A stretch of 64,000 nt of DNA. It comes from Hydrogenophaga sp. (GTDB taxonomy: Bacteria; Pseudomonadota; Gammaproteobacteria; Burkholderiales; Burkholderiaceae_C). The notes under the pieces were generated by a model. It did no database searches. It was not told the DNA's origin and worked only from the letters and a program-made list of their open reading frames with translations. The stretch lies in assembly GCF_030158645.1 (NCBI RefSeq), contig NZ_JAOASO010000033.1, forward strand, positions 1 to 64,000. Reading direction: 5' to 3'. This document shows, piece by piece, positions 8,946 to 17,770 of this stretch. The number at the start of each line of letters is the position of its first letter. Position 1 is the stretch's first letter. The position numbers and the translations under genes were made by a program.

Positions 8946-10235
8946 TCACAGTGGTGCTGGGCACAGTCCTGATCGCACGGCGGTTCGTGCGGGATCGGCG
9001 GCATACATGTGGCGCCGGTTGAACGGGTACACCGATTGCGCGCCGCGCAGCGGGGTATCGCTCAATTGACCGCTGGGCCGCGAGGCGAGCAGCTGGTGGA
9101 TCGAGATCCAGCCTCGCTCGAACGCCACCGCGCAGCCAGCCAGGTACAGCCGGTAGGCGCGGACGGTGGCTTCGCTGGTGAGTTCGCGTGCGCGATCCAG
9201 CTCTTTCTCCAGCGATGCCGACCACGCCCACAGGGTGCGGGCGTAGTGGGGACGCAGGTTCTCCGCGTCCAGCAGTTCCAGCCCGCTGCCGCTCAGGCTG
9301 CGCGCCACGCGGGACACGTGAACCAGTTCACCCCCGGGGAAGATGTGCTTCTCGATGAAATCGCCCAGGCCGGCGCCGAGCTGGTGGTTATCGATCCCGC
9401 CGGCGGTGATGCCGTGGTTGAGCATCAGGCCGCCGGGTTTGAGCAGGCGCTGCAGCTGCTCGAAATAGCCGTCGAGCCGGGCTGCACCCACGTGCTCGAA
9501 CATGCCCACCGACGCAATGCGGTCGAAGCGCGCGGTTTGCGGCAGGTCGCGGTAGTCGAGCAGGCGCATGGTGACCCGATCGCGCAGGCCTTTTTTGTCG
9601 ATCAGGCGGTTCACATGCGCGTGTTGGTGGCGCGAGAGCGTGATGCCCATGGCGTGCACGCCGTGGTGCTCGGCGGCCCACAGCAGCAACCCACCCCAGC
9701 CTGCGCCGATGTCCAGAAACAGTTGACCCGGCTGCAGTTGCAGCTTGCGGCAGATGTGTTCGAGCTTGGCTTCCTGCGCCTGGGCCAGGGTCATGTCGGC
9801 GCGTTCGTAATAGGCGCACGAATACACGCGCAACGGGTCGAGCCAAAGGGCGAAGAAGTCGTCGCTCAGGTCGTAGTGAAAACGCACTTGCTCGGCGTCC
9901 CTCTGCTGGCGATGGAGCCACCGCGAGCGCAGGTGCTGAAGCCACTGGGTGCCCATCCCGGCATGGCCTTGCGCCACCGGGTCGCCCGCGAGTTCGGCGG
10001 CGATCTCCACCACCTCGCGCAGGTCCCCTTCGATGTCCAGGTCGCCGCGGACGTAGGCGTCGGCGAGGGTGCCGATGTGGCCGCTGGCCAGCCACCTGAG
10101 CTGATGGGCATCGGTCACTTTGAGGTGCACCGGGGCGTCTGGCGCGCCAGCGTGGCCACCGGGCCAATGCAGCGCCAGCGGACGCGAGAGTTGCCCGATG
10201 CGCGCCTCGATCAGGGAGGGCAGGGTGAGTTGCAT
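8946..10235 (-). CDS. Cyclopropane-fatty-acyl-phospholipid synthase family protein
   Basis: This SAM-dependent enzyme likely adds a methylene bridge across double bonds of unsaturated membrane phospholipid acyl chains, a stationary-phase and stress modification. The 429-residue protein has an N-terminal region at about 1-125 and a Mycolic_acid_synthase/CFAS domain from about 140. Visible motifs are the SAM loop LFLDIGAGWGGLLLWAAEHH, the CFA signature VRFHYDLSDDFFALWLD, and a late EKHIFPGGELVHVS. I start it at the ATG at 10235; the long upstream extension belongs to the regulator gene in another frame. It lies 13 bases after the CRP/FNR regulator and is probably cotranscribed with it. Confidence 0.9.
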   Translation of the reverse strand: MQLTLPSLIEARIGQLSRPLALHWPGGHAGAPDAPVHLKVTDAHQLRWLASGHIGTLADAYVRGDLDIEGDLREVVEIAAELAGDPVAQGHAGMGTQWLQHLRSRWLHRQQRDAEQVRFHYDLSDDFFALWLDPLRVYSCAYYERADMTLAQAQEAKLEHICRKLQLQPGQLFLDIGAGWGGLLLWAAEHHGVHAMGITLSRHQHAHVNRLIDKKGLRDRVTMRLLDYRDLPQTARFDRIASVGMFEHVGAARLDGYFEQLQRLLKPGGLMLNHGITAGGIDNHQLGAGLGDFIEKHIFPGGELVHVSRVARSLSGSGLELLDAENLRPHYARTLWAWSASLEKELDRARELTSEATVRAYRLYLAGCAVAFERGWISIHQLLASRPSGQLSDTPLRGAQSVYPFNRRHMYAADPARTAVRSGLCPAPL

Positions 10236-10248
10236 GGTGAGGGCCTCT

Positions 10249-11100
10249 TCACGCGGCCAGCTGGTGCAAGCCCGAATGCCTGACCGCGTTGCCATGGCGA
10301 GGCCCCAGGCGGCGCCCCGACGCAGCGCCGATGTCGTCCAGCGAGCGGCGGGTGCTGCGCGAATACGCTTTGAGGCCGTCCATGTCCAGAATCTCCACAT
10401 CGCGGTCGTTGACGTGGATGAGGTGGGCTGCGGCCAGCGCGGTGAAAGACCGGCTCACCGTCTCGTGCGCCACCCCGAGCATGCTGGCGATGTCGCGCCG
10501 GCCCATGCGCAGGTGAAAGCGCCGGGGCGACTGGCCGCTGGCCGCCATGTGTTGGGAGTGCTGCAACAGGAACCGGGCCAAGCGGACCTCCGAGGCCACG
10601 GCTGCCATCACGTCCACCAGGTCCCGGGTGCGTGTGAGCGCCCGGCTGCCGGCGCGCTGCAGTTCGCGTGCGAACGCCGGCACCGCGCGGCTGAAGGCGG
10701 CCAGTTCTGTTTTGTGGATCACATACACGGTGGAGTCCTCCAGCGCACTCGCGGCGGTGGGGTGGTTTTCCATGCAGAGCGCGTCGAAGGCCAGCACCTC
10801 CCGGCGTCCGGCAAAGGCCAGCACCTGTTCGTAACCGTCTTCGTCGGTGCGGAAGATCTTGAACGTGCCGGTGCAGACGAAGTACAGCGCGTCGCTGGGC
10901 GCACCGAGGTGGACCAGCTGGACGCCAGCCGGGACCCGACGCAATCCCACCACCATGCGGCTGGCGGCGTGCTCCGGGTCCGTTGCGCTCAGGTCTTCGC
11001 TGCTCAGCATGCGAAGAAGGTCCGACAGGGTCGCTCGCCCGGCCAGGGGAACGGTGTGGAGCGAGGTGGCGCAGACCGGTGGTGTGATCGGTGTGTTCAA
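10249..11100 (-). CDS. CRP/FNR-family transcriptional regulator without FNR cysteine cluster
   Basis: The 283-residue protein has an N-terminal cyclic-nucleotide-binding-like beta roll (about 35-145), a dimerisation helix, and a C-terminal winged helix. Its recognition helix AHETVSRSFTAL has E213, S216 and R217, the FNR-type pattern that reads TTGAT half-sites. Cysteines occur only at 10, 76 and 109, so the four-cysteine [4Fe-4S] sensor of classical FNR is absent. A heme, redox or protein signal is more likely. I chose the TTG start at 11100, which follows AGGAG by seven bases; an ATG at 11151 is the alternative. A consensus TTGAT-N4-ATCAA site lies upstream. Confidence 0.85.
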   Translation of the reverse strand: MNTPITPPVCATSLHTVPLAGRATLSDLLRMLSSEDLSATDPEHAASRMVVGLRRVPAGVQLVHLGAPSDALYFVCTGTFKIFRTDEDGYEQVLAFAGRREVLAFDALCMENHPTAASALEDSTVYVIHKTELAAFSRAVPAFARELQRAGSRALTRTRDLVDVMAAVASEVRLARFLLQHSQHMAASGQSPRRFHLRMGRRDIASMLGVAHETVSRSFTALAAAHLIHVNDRDVEILDMDGLKAYSRSTRRSLDDIGAASGRRLGPRHGNAVRHSGLHQLAA

Positions 11101-11271
11101 GGGTGGCTCCTCTGGTGGGTGTGAACGGTGGGGTGTTGCTGGTTCAAGCATGCGCCGGCTCCCGGCGGCACACCATCGGAATCCGGCGTGACATGCGCTC
11201 GGACTGGAGCGGCCCGCGACAAGACCGATTCCCACAGACCGTTCGGAGTATTCCTAAGCCGGTGCCGGACC

Positions 11272-11285
11272 TTGATGTGCATCAA
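11272..11285. promoter_or_regulatory. Consensus FNR-type operator between divergent regulator and kinase genes (site C)
   Basis: TTGATGTGCATCAA matches the FNR consensus TTGAT-N4-ATCAA exactly. It lies between the regulator gene (leftward) and the sensor kinase gene (rightward), so it could control either or both. Rightward, TAAGAT at 11329-11334 is a possible -10. Leftward, AATACT at 11252-11247 is a weaker one. Confidence 0.7.
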
Positions 11286-11366
11286 GTCCGGGCGTTGCGC
11301 GGGGCTGGTTGATCGGCCAAAACCTTTCTAAGATGCCCCCACCGGTATCCAAGCGAGCACGTCGTC

Positions 11367-12911
11367 ATGACTTCCAGCGCTTCCCCCTTTGTTCCACCCA
11401 CGGTCGACGTGCTGGCGGAGCAACGGCTGGCGCACGCAGCGCTGGAGGCCGTGATCACGGTGGACCATGAACAGCGCATCGTCATGATCAATCCGGCGGG
11501 ACTGGGCATGTTTGGACTGTCGAGTGAGCAGGCGCTGGGCATGGCGCTGGAGCGGCTCATTCCCGACCGCCTTCGCGCTGCACACGGGCACCATGTCCGC
11601 CAGTTCTGCGACTCTGGCCAGATCGAGCGACCGATGGGCAAGCGCGGCCAGGTGGTGGGACTGCGTTCCAACGGTGAGGAGTTTCCGGTGGAGGCGGCCA
11701 TTTTCAAGAGTGAGGTGGTGCAGCCTTCGGGCACACAGACCTATTACACCGTCTTGTTGCGCGACACCAGTGAGTTGAGCCGCATGAGTGGCGTGATCGA
11801 CCGGCTCAACCAGCGCCTGCGCGCCATGTTCGAGCGCGCGCCGGTGGCGATCTGGATCACCGAGCAGGAGCGGGTGGTGTTCGCGAACCGCGCCTGCGCC
11901 CAGCTGGTGGGGCTGGACCACCCGGAGCAACTGGTGGGGCGGTCGATCTTCGACTTGCTCGCACCGGATGCGCACGACCCGGTGCGCAACCAGCTGCAGG
12001 CGCTCGACCAGGACGAAGGGGTGGCGGTGGTGCAGGGTTCCATCCGGCGCGCCAACGGCAGCTTGCGCGAGGTCGAGCTGGTGGTGGCGACACTGCCCGA
12101 CCACGAACGCTCGTTTGTGCAGATGGTCATCAACGACATCACCCAGCGTGCGCGCGAAAAGAAGGACCTGTTGCGCTCCCGTCGCACGTTGCGCGAACTC
12201 TCGGCCAGCATGGTGGAGGCCCGGGAAGAAGAGCGTCGGCGCATCGCGCGCGAGCTGCACGACGAACTGGGCCAACGCCTCACCGCGTTGAAGCTGGAAA
12301 TGGCGGCCTGCCAGCGCGACCACCCTGACCTGGCGGTGGGGGAGCGCGCGCAGGCCATGCTGGACATGCTGGACGACACCGTGGCATCGGCCCGCCGCAT
12401 CGCCATGGACCTGCGCCCGCTCATGCTGGACGACCTGGGCCTGCCCGAGGCCATCGACTGGCTGGTGAACGAATTCAAACGACGCACCGGGATGGAGGTC
12501 GTCACCAGGCTTGACGACAACCTGTGCGAGCTTTCCCCCCACCTGGCGACCACGCTGTACCGCATCGTGCAGGAAGCCTTGACCAACATCACCCGCCATG
12601 CACGGGCGACGCGGGTCTCGGTGGAGCTGGAGGGCAGCAACCGCGAGCTGACGCTGAGCATCCAGGACAACGGCGTGGGCTTCACCCAGGGCATCCGTTC
12701 GAGCAACCCCGGCTCCTTCGGCCTGCTCGGCATACGGGAGCGGGTGCTGATGCTGGGCGGGCGCCTGACCGTGAGCAATGCGCCGGAGGGCGGAGCCCGG
12801 CTGGTGGTGCACGTGCCCATGGCGCAGCCCGCAGCGCCGGCGCCCGGTGACCACGACCAGGACGCGGTGGAGCCGCTGTTCGACGATTCCATCCACGACA
12901 GTCTTGATTGA
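11367..12911 (+). CDS. PAS-PAS sensor histidine kinase, NarX/DegS type
   Basis: The 514-residue protein lacks membrane segments, so it senses cytoplasmic signals. Two PAS domains lie at about 20-130 and 147-265. The HisKA_3 dimerisation domain has the phospho-acceptor H298 in RRRIARELHDELGQRL, followed by the DLRPLMLDDLGL helix. The HATPase_c domain is intact: N-box IVQEALTNITRHARAT, G1 box IQDNGVGF, and G2 box FGLLGIRERV. A final acidic tail is not part of the domain. It probably signals to the LuxR-type regulator at 14085. It is followed nine bases later by a second, related kinase gene, and its upstream region holds FNR site C. Confidence 0.92.
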   Translation: MTSSASPFVPPTVDVLAEQRLAHAALEAVITVDHEQRIVMINPAGLGMFGLSSEQALGMALERLIPDRLRAAHGHHVRQFCDSGQIERPMGKRGQVVGLRSNGEEFPVEAAIFKSEVVQPSGTQTYYTVLLRDTSELSRMSGVIDRLNQRLRAMFERAPVAIWITEQERVVFANRACAQLVGLDHPEQLVGRSIFDLLAPDAHDPVRNQLQALDQDEGVAVVQGSIRRANGSLREVELVVATLPDHERSFVQMVINDITQRAREKKDLLRSRRTLRELSASMVEAREEERRRIARELHDELGQRLTALKLEMAACQRDHPDLAVGERAQAMLDMLDDTVASARRIAMDLRPLMLDDLGLPEAIDWLVNEFKRRTGMEVVTRLDDNLCELSPHLATTLYRIVQEALTNITRHARATRVSVELEGSNRELTLSIQDNGVGFTQGIRSSNPGSFGLLGIRERVLMLGGRLTVSNAPEGGARLVVHVPMAQPAAPAPGDHDQDAVEPLFDDSIHDSLD

Positions 12912-12920
12912 GGAGAGCCC

Positions 12921-14088
12921 ATGACCGACACACCGATGCCCTCCACCGCCAGCCACGACGCGCTGTCGCATGAGCTGCGCGTTCACCAGGTCGAATTGAA
13001 GCAGCAGAACGAGGAGCTGCAGCGTGCGCAGTTCGATCTGGCGGCGGCCCACGATCGTTACCGCGACCTGTACGACTTTGCGCCGGTGGGCTATTGCACG
13101 CTGGATGCACAGGGATGCATCGTCAAGATCAACCTCACGGGAGCGGGCTTGCTGGGGCAGCCGCGGGCGGCGTTGCAAGGCAAGCCGCTGGCGCGCTTCG
13201 TGAGCCAGAACGACGCCGACCGCTGGCATCTCTACTTGCGTTGGGCGTTGGGGCGTGAAACGCCGCAACGCATCGACCTGACCATGAATTTTGCCGATGG
13301 CACGCTGCAGTGGTTTGCTGCGATCAACAGCGTTCGCGTGCTCGTGGACGAGGTTGTGCCCAACCTGCGTGTGTCGATCACCGATGTGACCGACCGCATG
13401 CGATCGGAGGTGGAGCGCCGCATCGCCGCCATCGATGCGGATGCCCGCGAATCGGAGCGCCGGCGCCTGGCGCTGGAACTGCACGAGGATCTGGGCCAGC
13501 GCCTGAGCGCCATCAAGATGCAGCTGGCCGCGCTGCCCGAGGAGGCCGGGCAGGCGAGTGCCACGCACAAGGCAGCGCTGCAGGTCGAGATCGACCAGGC
13601 GGTGTCGCTGGTGCGGCGCATCACCGCCGATCTGCGGCCGCCGATGCTGGACGACCTGGGGCTCGCTTCGGCGATGGAGTGGCTGGCCAAGGACACGGCC
13701 CGCCGTCTCCATCTGAAGCTCACCCTGAACATGGACAACGACCACCCCCCTGGGCCGCACGCAGTCGCTGGCGCTCTACCGCTTTTTCCAGGAGGCGCTG
13801 TCCTACCTGCTGCACGAGACCAACGCCTCCGACCTCGTGATCGATGTGCGCCGTCCGTTGGGTCAGTTCATCCTGACCATGCGCGCCCGGGGCGGTGAGC
13901 TCAAGGCCCCGTGGCGGCTGGACACCCGCTCCGAACCATCGATGATTCTGGAACACCGGGCCCGCCTGCTCGGTGCTCACCTCAGCTTCGACACCAGCCC
14001 CGACAGCGCCGGGTGGATCGGCCTCAAGCTGACCCAGAACCTGGGCCTGAACGAAACCCCGGCGGATCGCTCGGGCAGACCATCATGA
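12921..14088 (+). pseudogene. Second PAS histidine kinase gene, frameshifted at a C-run, with degenerate ATPase domain
   Basis: The frame from ATG 12921 encodes an N-terminal coiled region, a PAS domain at about 45-160, and HisKA_3 with H188 in RRRLALELHEDLGQRL plus DLRPPMLDDLGL. After NMDND it runs into unrelated sequence. The next frame (+1) continues sensibly (LALYRFFQEALSYLLHE) to a TGA at 14086-14088, which overlaps the response regulator ATG at 14085. Removing one C from the six-C run at 13745-13750 restores a single frame of about 388 codons. The restored C-terminal domain aligns with the first kinase but lacks the N-box asparagine and the DxGxG box, so it is probably not an active ATPase. 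The cause may be a real mutation, slippage, or a sequencing error. Confidence 0.8.
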
Positions 14089-14768
14089 TCTGCGCACAGA
14101 CCGCGCCCCGGCTCAGGCTCCTGCTGGTGGACGACCACACCGTGGTGCGCGAAGGCCTCAAGCGACTGCTGGACCCACAAGGCAACCAATGGGCCATCAC
14201 CGAGGCGGGGACTGGCTTTCAGGCGCTCGAATTCCTGCGTCGTGAACCGTTCGACCTTGTCATCGCCGATCTGTCCCTGCCCGGTATGAGCGGGCTCGAA
14301 CTTGTCCGCCGCATCAAGGACGGGTTCCCCGGCGTGGCCGTGCTGGTGCTGACCATGCACAGCGAGGAGCAGTACGCCATGCGCGCTTTCCAGGCCGGTG
14401 CCAGCGGCTTTGTCACCAAGGACAGCGCCTGCGATGAACTGGTCGCGGCGGTGCGCAAGGTGGCGTCTGGCGGTGTCTTCGTGACCTCGGTGCTGGCCGA
14501 GCGGGTGGTGCAGCAGCTCAACGGCCGCCGCCACGCAAGCGACATCAGCACCTTGTCCAACCGCGAGCTGGACATCCTGCAGCGCATCGTGGCTGGCGAG
14601 CGCCTCGTCGACATTGCCGAGGCCCTGCACCTCTCCATCAAGACGGTGAGCACCCACAAAACCCGCATCCTGGAGAAGCTCCAGCTCGACAGCACGGCCG
14701 CCCTGATCCGGTTTGGACTGGAGCACCAGCTCGACAAGAGCGATCTGGGCGCAACGCCCCACCTCTGA
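14085..14768 (+). CDS. NarL/FixJ-family response regulator
   Basis: The 227-residue regulator has a receiver domain at about 8-125. Its acidic pocket is in LLLVDDHTVVREGL, the phospho-acceptor D62 is in VIADLSLPGMSGLEL, and the late lysine is in GFVTKDSA. A LuxR-type HTH follows at about 158-220 (LSNRELDILQRIVAGERLVD, then LSIKTVSTHKTRILEKL). Its start overlaps the end of the second kinase frame (ATGA), so it is translated with the kinase genes. It is the likely target of the kinase at 11367. Its regulated promoters cannot be read from sequence. Confidence 0.93.
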   Translation: MICAQTAPRLRLLLVDDHTVVREGLKRLLDPQGNQWAITEAGTGFQALEFLRREPFDLVIADLSLPGMSGLELVRRIKDGFPGVAVLVLTMHSEEQYAMRAFQAGASGFVTKDSACDELVAAVRKVASGGVFVTSVLAERVVQQLNGRRHASDISTLSNRELDILQRIVAGERLVDIAEALHLSIKTVSTHKTRILEKLQLDSTAALIRFGLEHQLDKSDLGATPHL

Positions 14769-14821
14769 TCAACGCTCCGGCCTCAGGCCCGGGTGACAAT
14801 ACCGGGCATCGAGGAGTGGAC

Positions 14822-17770
14822 ATGGTCACGAACAATGAGCAAGCATCGCCCGGCGGCAGCGGCGGTGCCCACCGCCAGCTGGCCGCACCGGCCATGGCCT
14901 CGGGCTGTCCGGTGGTGGCGCTGGGCGCATCGGCCGGCGGGCTCGAAGCCTTCGAGCAGTTTCTGCGCGCCATGCCGGTGGACAGCGGCATGGGCTTTGT
15001 GCTGGTGCAGCACCTGGACCCCACCCACCCCAGCATCCTGGCGGAGATCCTGCAGCGCAGCACCACCATGCCGGTGGTGGAAGCCAGGGACGGCATGGTG
15101 GTCGAGCGCAACCGCGTGCATGTGATCCCCCCCAACCGCGACATGGTGATCCTGCGCGGTGTGCTCGGCTTGAGCTTGCCCAGCGAGCCGCGCGGGCGAC
15201 ACCTGCCCATCGACAGCTTTTTTCGCGCCCTGGCGTCCGACCTGGCCGAATCGGCCGTGGGGATCATCCTCTCGGGCACCGGCACCGACGGCACGCTGGG
15301 CATCCGGGCCATCCATGGTGCGGGTGGCCTGGGGCTGGTGCAGGAGCCGTCCACCGCGCGCTTTGACGGCATGCCGGCGAGCGCGCTGAAGTCGGGCTTT
15401 GCCACGCAGGCGCTGGCGGTGGAGGCCATGCCCGCGCTGCTGCTGGCGCATGCCCGGCACCTGGCGTCGCGTCCGGCCGGGGGCGAAGGCGGTGAGGCCT
15501 TGCGAAAGCTCTCGGGTGTGCTCATGCAGCTGCGCCAGGGCACCGGGCACGATTTCTCCCAATACAAGAAAAGCACGCTGGGTCGGCGCATCGAGCGGCG
15601 CATGACACAGCAAGGCATTGACGACATCACCACCTACGAGCGTTTTCTCAAGGAGCATCCGCCCGAGGTGCAGATGCTGTTTCGCGAACTGCTGATCAAT
15701 GTCACCAGTTTCTTTCGCGATCCGACGGTGTTCGACACGCTCAAACGCGACGTGCTGCCCGCGCTGCTGGCGCACCGCCCCGACAACGAGTCCTTGCGCG
15801 TGTGGGTGGCGGGCTGTGCCACCGGTGAAGAGGCCTACACCGTGGCCATGTTGCTGCGCGAACTGGCCGACGAGCAGCGGCGCGACTGGCCTGTGCTGAT
15901 TTACGGCACCGACATCGACGCCGATGCGATCGCCGTGGCCCGCGCCGGCCTGTACCCGCCCAACATCGTGCAGGACGTGACGCCCGAGCGCTTGCGCCGT
16001 TTCTTCGTGAAGGAAGAAGCGGGCTACCGCGTGCGCAAGGAGATCCGCGAGATGGTGGTGTTCGCGGTGCAAAGCGTCATCAAGGACCCGCCCTTCACCC
16101 GGCTCGACCTGCTGACCTGCCGCAACCTGCTGATCTACCTGGAGCCGGAACTGCAGGAGCGGCTGGTGCCCATCTTTCATTACGCATTGCGCCCCGGTGG
16201 TGTGCTGTGCCTGTCGCCCTCCGAGAGCATCGGCAACCACGCCGAGCTGTTCGACACGCTCGACCGGCGCCTCAACATCTACCGCGCGCGACCCACCGTG
16301 GCCTCGCGCCGCGCGGTGATCAGCAGCCGGCTGTCATGGACCACGGACGGGCAGGGCTCAACCGTGCCGGCGGTGGTGGTCAAACCCCGCGAAACCGCCG
16401 CCGCCGACCTCGCCAGGCGCACGCTGCTGCAGGCCTTTGCCCCGGCCTCGGTGCTGACCGACCTGCAGGGCGACATCCTGTTCGTGCACGGCGAAACCGG
16501 CCGCTTTTTGCGCCTGGCGCCGGGCCAGCCCACGCACAACGTGGTGGACATGGCCACCGAAGGCCTGCAGATCGATGTGAGGGACGCCTTGCAGAAAGCG
16601 GCCGCGGGCGGCCTGAGCAGCTTCAGCCGCGACATCGCGCTCAAGGTCGACGGCGACATCTGCACGGTGACGCTGAGTGTGCGCCCGCTCGCTGGCCCCG
16701 AGCCCAGCCGCAATCTGCTGTTGTTCAGCTTTCAGGAGCTCGACCCCCGGACGCGCAGCCCGGCCCGCCGGCGCAAGGCCGGCACCAACACCGAGGCCCA
16801 GCGCGTGCAGGCGTTGGAGCACGAACTCATGCTGAGCAAGCAGACGCTGGGAGCGATGGTCGAGGAACAGCAGATCTCCAATGAAGAACTGCAGTCGACC
16901 AACGAGGAACTGCAGTCAACCAACGAGGAGCTGCAGTCGACCAACGAAGAGCTGGAAACCTCCAAGGAAGAACTGCAGTCGGTGAACGAAGAGTTGGTCA
17001 CGGTCAACTCGGAGTTGCAGACCAAGGTGGAGCAACTCACCGGCATGCAGGACGACATGAAGAACCTGCTGGACAACATCAGCGTCGGTTCGATTTTTCT
17101 GGACCGACGGCTGCTGATCCGACGCTTCACCCGCGAAGCCGCAGCGGTGTACCGGCTGGTGCCTTCGGACATGGGCCGTCCGCTGGCCGACATCCGTTGC
17201 GAGTTGCTGGACGTGGACCTGTTGACCGACGCGCAGGCCGTGCTCGACACGCTCACACCGGTGGAGCGTGAGGTGCGCACCGCGGGCGGCACTTGGTACC
17301 TGACGCGCATCAAGCCTTACCGCACGCTGGACAACGTGATCGACGGCGTGGTGCTGACTTTCAACGACGTGACCGACCGGGTGCATGCGCTGGCGATGCG
17401 CCAGGCACGCGATCTGGCCGAAGCGGTGGTGGACACCGCCTACGAGCCGCTCGTGGTGCTCGACGAACAAGGGCGCGTGCTCACCGCGAACCGGGCCTTT
17501 CTGGCGCTCTTCGGTGGTCGGGCCGACGACACGCTGGGCCGGGGTATCTACGAAATCGCCAACGGCCAATGGGACTTTGCCGCGATGCGCGAGCTGCTCG
17601 ACAGCGAGGCGCCCGTCCAGGTCCCGGGTGAGGACCGATTGATCAGCCATGCGTTCAGCGGCATTGGTCTGCAGCACCTGCGGGTGCGCACCCGCCGGGT
17701 CGCCGGCAAGAGCGGCATCACCGGTCTGGTGCTGGTGAGCTTCGCGCCGGAGCCGGGACCCGCGTCCTAG
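14822..17770 (+). CDS. CheB-CheR fusion with C-terminal PAS domains
   Basis: This 982-residue protein joins a CheB methylesterase domain (about 25-215; catalytic S37 in LGASAGGLEA, plus VQHLDPTHPS and GTGTDG) to a CheR methyltransferase domain (about 230-490). The CheR part includes LINVTSFFRDP, the SAM loop VWVAGCATGEEAYT, GTDIDADAIAVARAGLYP and CRNLLIYLEP. A long coiled coil (about 660-740) with NEELQST heptads follows, then two PAS domains. There is no kinase domain and no chemoreceptor nearby, so it is not a classical chemotaxis adaptor. I chose ATG 14822, five bases after GAGGAG, over the GTG at 14816. It follows the response regulator by 53 bases. Confidence 0.9.
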   Translation: MVTNNEQASPGGSGGAHRQLAAPAMASGCPVVALGASAGGLEAFEQFLRAMPVDSGMGFVLVQHLDPTHPSILAEILQRSTTMPVVEARDGMVVERNRVHVIPPNRDMVILRGVLGLSLPSEPRGRHLPIDSFFRALASDLAESAVGIILSGTGTDGTLGIRAIHGAGGLGLVQEPSTARFDGMPASALKSGFATQALAVEAMPALLLAHARHLASRPAGGEGGEALRKLSGVLMQLRQGTGHDFSQYKKSTLGRRIERRMTQQGIDDITTYERFLKEHPPEVQMLFRELLINVTSFFRDPTVFDTLKRDVLPALLAHRPDNESLRVWVAGCATGEEAYTVAMLLRELADEQRRDWPVLIYGTDIDADAIAVARAGLYPPNIVQDVTPERLRRFFVKEEAGYRVRKEIREMVVFAVQSVIKDPPFTRLDLLTCRNLLIYLEPELQERLVPIFHYALRPGGVLCLSPSESIGNHAELFDTLDRRLNIYRARPTVASRRAVISSRLSWTTDGQGSTVPAVVVKPRETAAADLARRTLLQAFAPASVLTDLQGDILFVHGETGRFLRLAPGQPTHNVVDMATEGLQIDVRDALQKAAAGGLSSFSRDIALKVDGDICTVTLSVRPLAGPEPSRNLLLFSFQELDPRTRSPARRRKAGTNTEAQRVQALEHELMLSKQTLGAMVEEQQISNEELQSTNEELQSTNEELQSTNEELETSKEELQSVNEELVTVNSELQTKVEQLTGMQDDMKNLLDNISVGSIFLDRRLLIRRFTREAAAVYRLVPSDMGRPLADIRCELLDVDLLTDAQAVLDTLTPVEREVRTAGGTWYLTRIKPYRTLDNVIDGVVLTFNDVTDRVHALAMRQARDLAEAVVDTAYEPLVVLDEQGRVLTANRAFLALFGGRADDTLGRGIYEIANGQWDFAAMRELLDSEAPVQVPGEDRLISHAFSGIGLQHLRVRTRRVAGKSGITGLVLVSFAPEPGPAS
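16880..17005 (+). repeat. In-frame 21-base tandem repeat encoding NEELQST heptads
   Basis: Six consecutive 21-base units (starts 16880, 16901, 16922, 16943, 16964, 16985) encode NEELQST, NEELQST, NEELQST, NEELETS, KEELQSV and NEELVTV. They form a two-heptad-register coiled coil between CheR and PAS. The first three copies differ only at synonymous positions. Confidence 0.85.
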
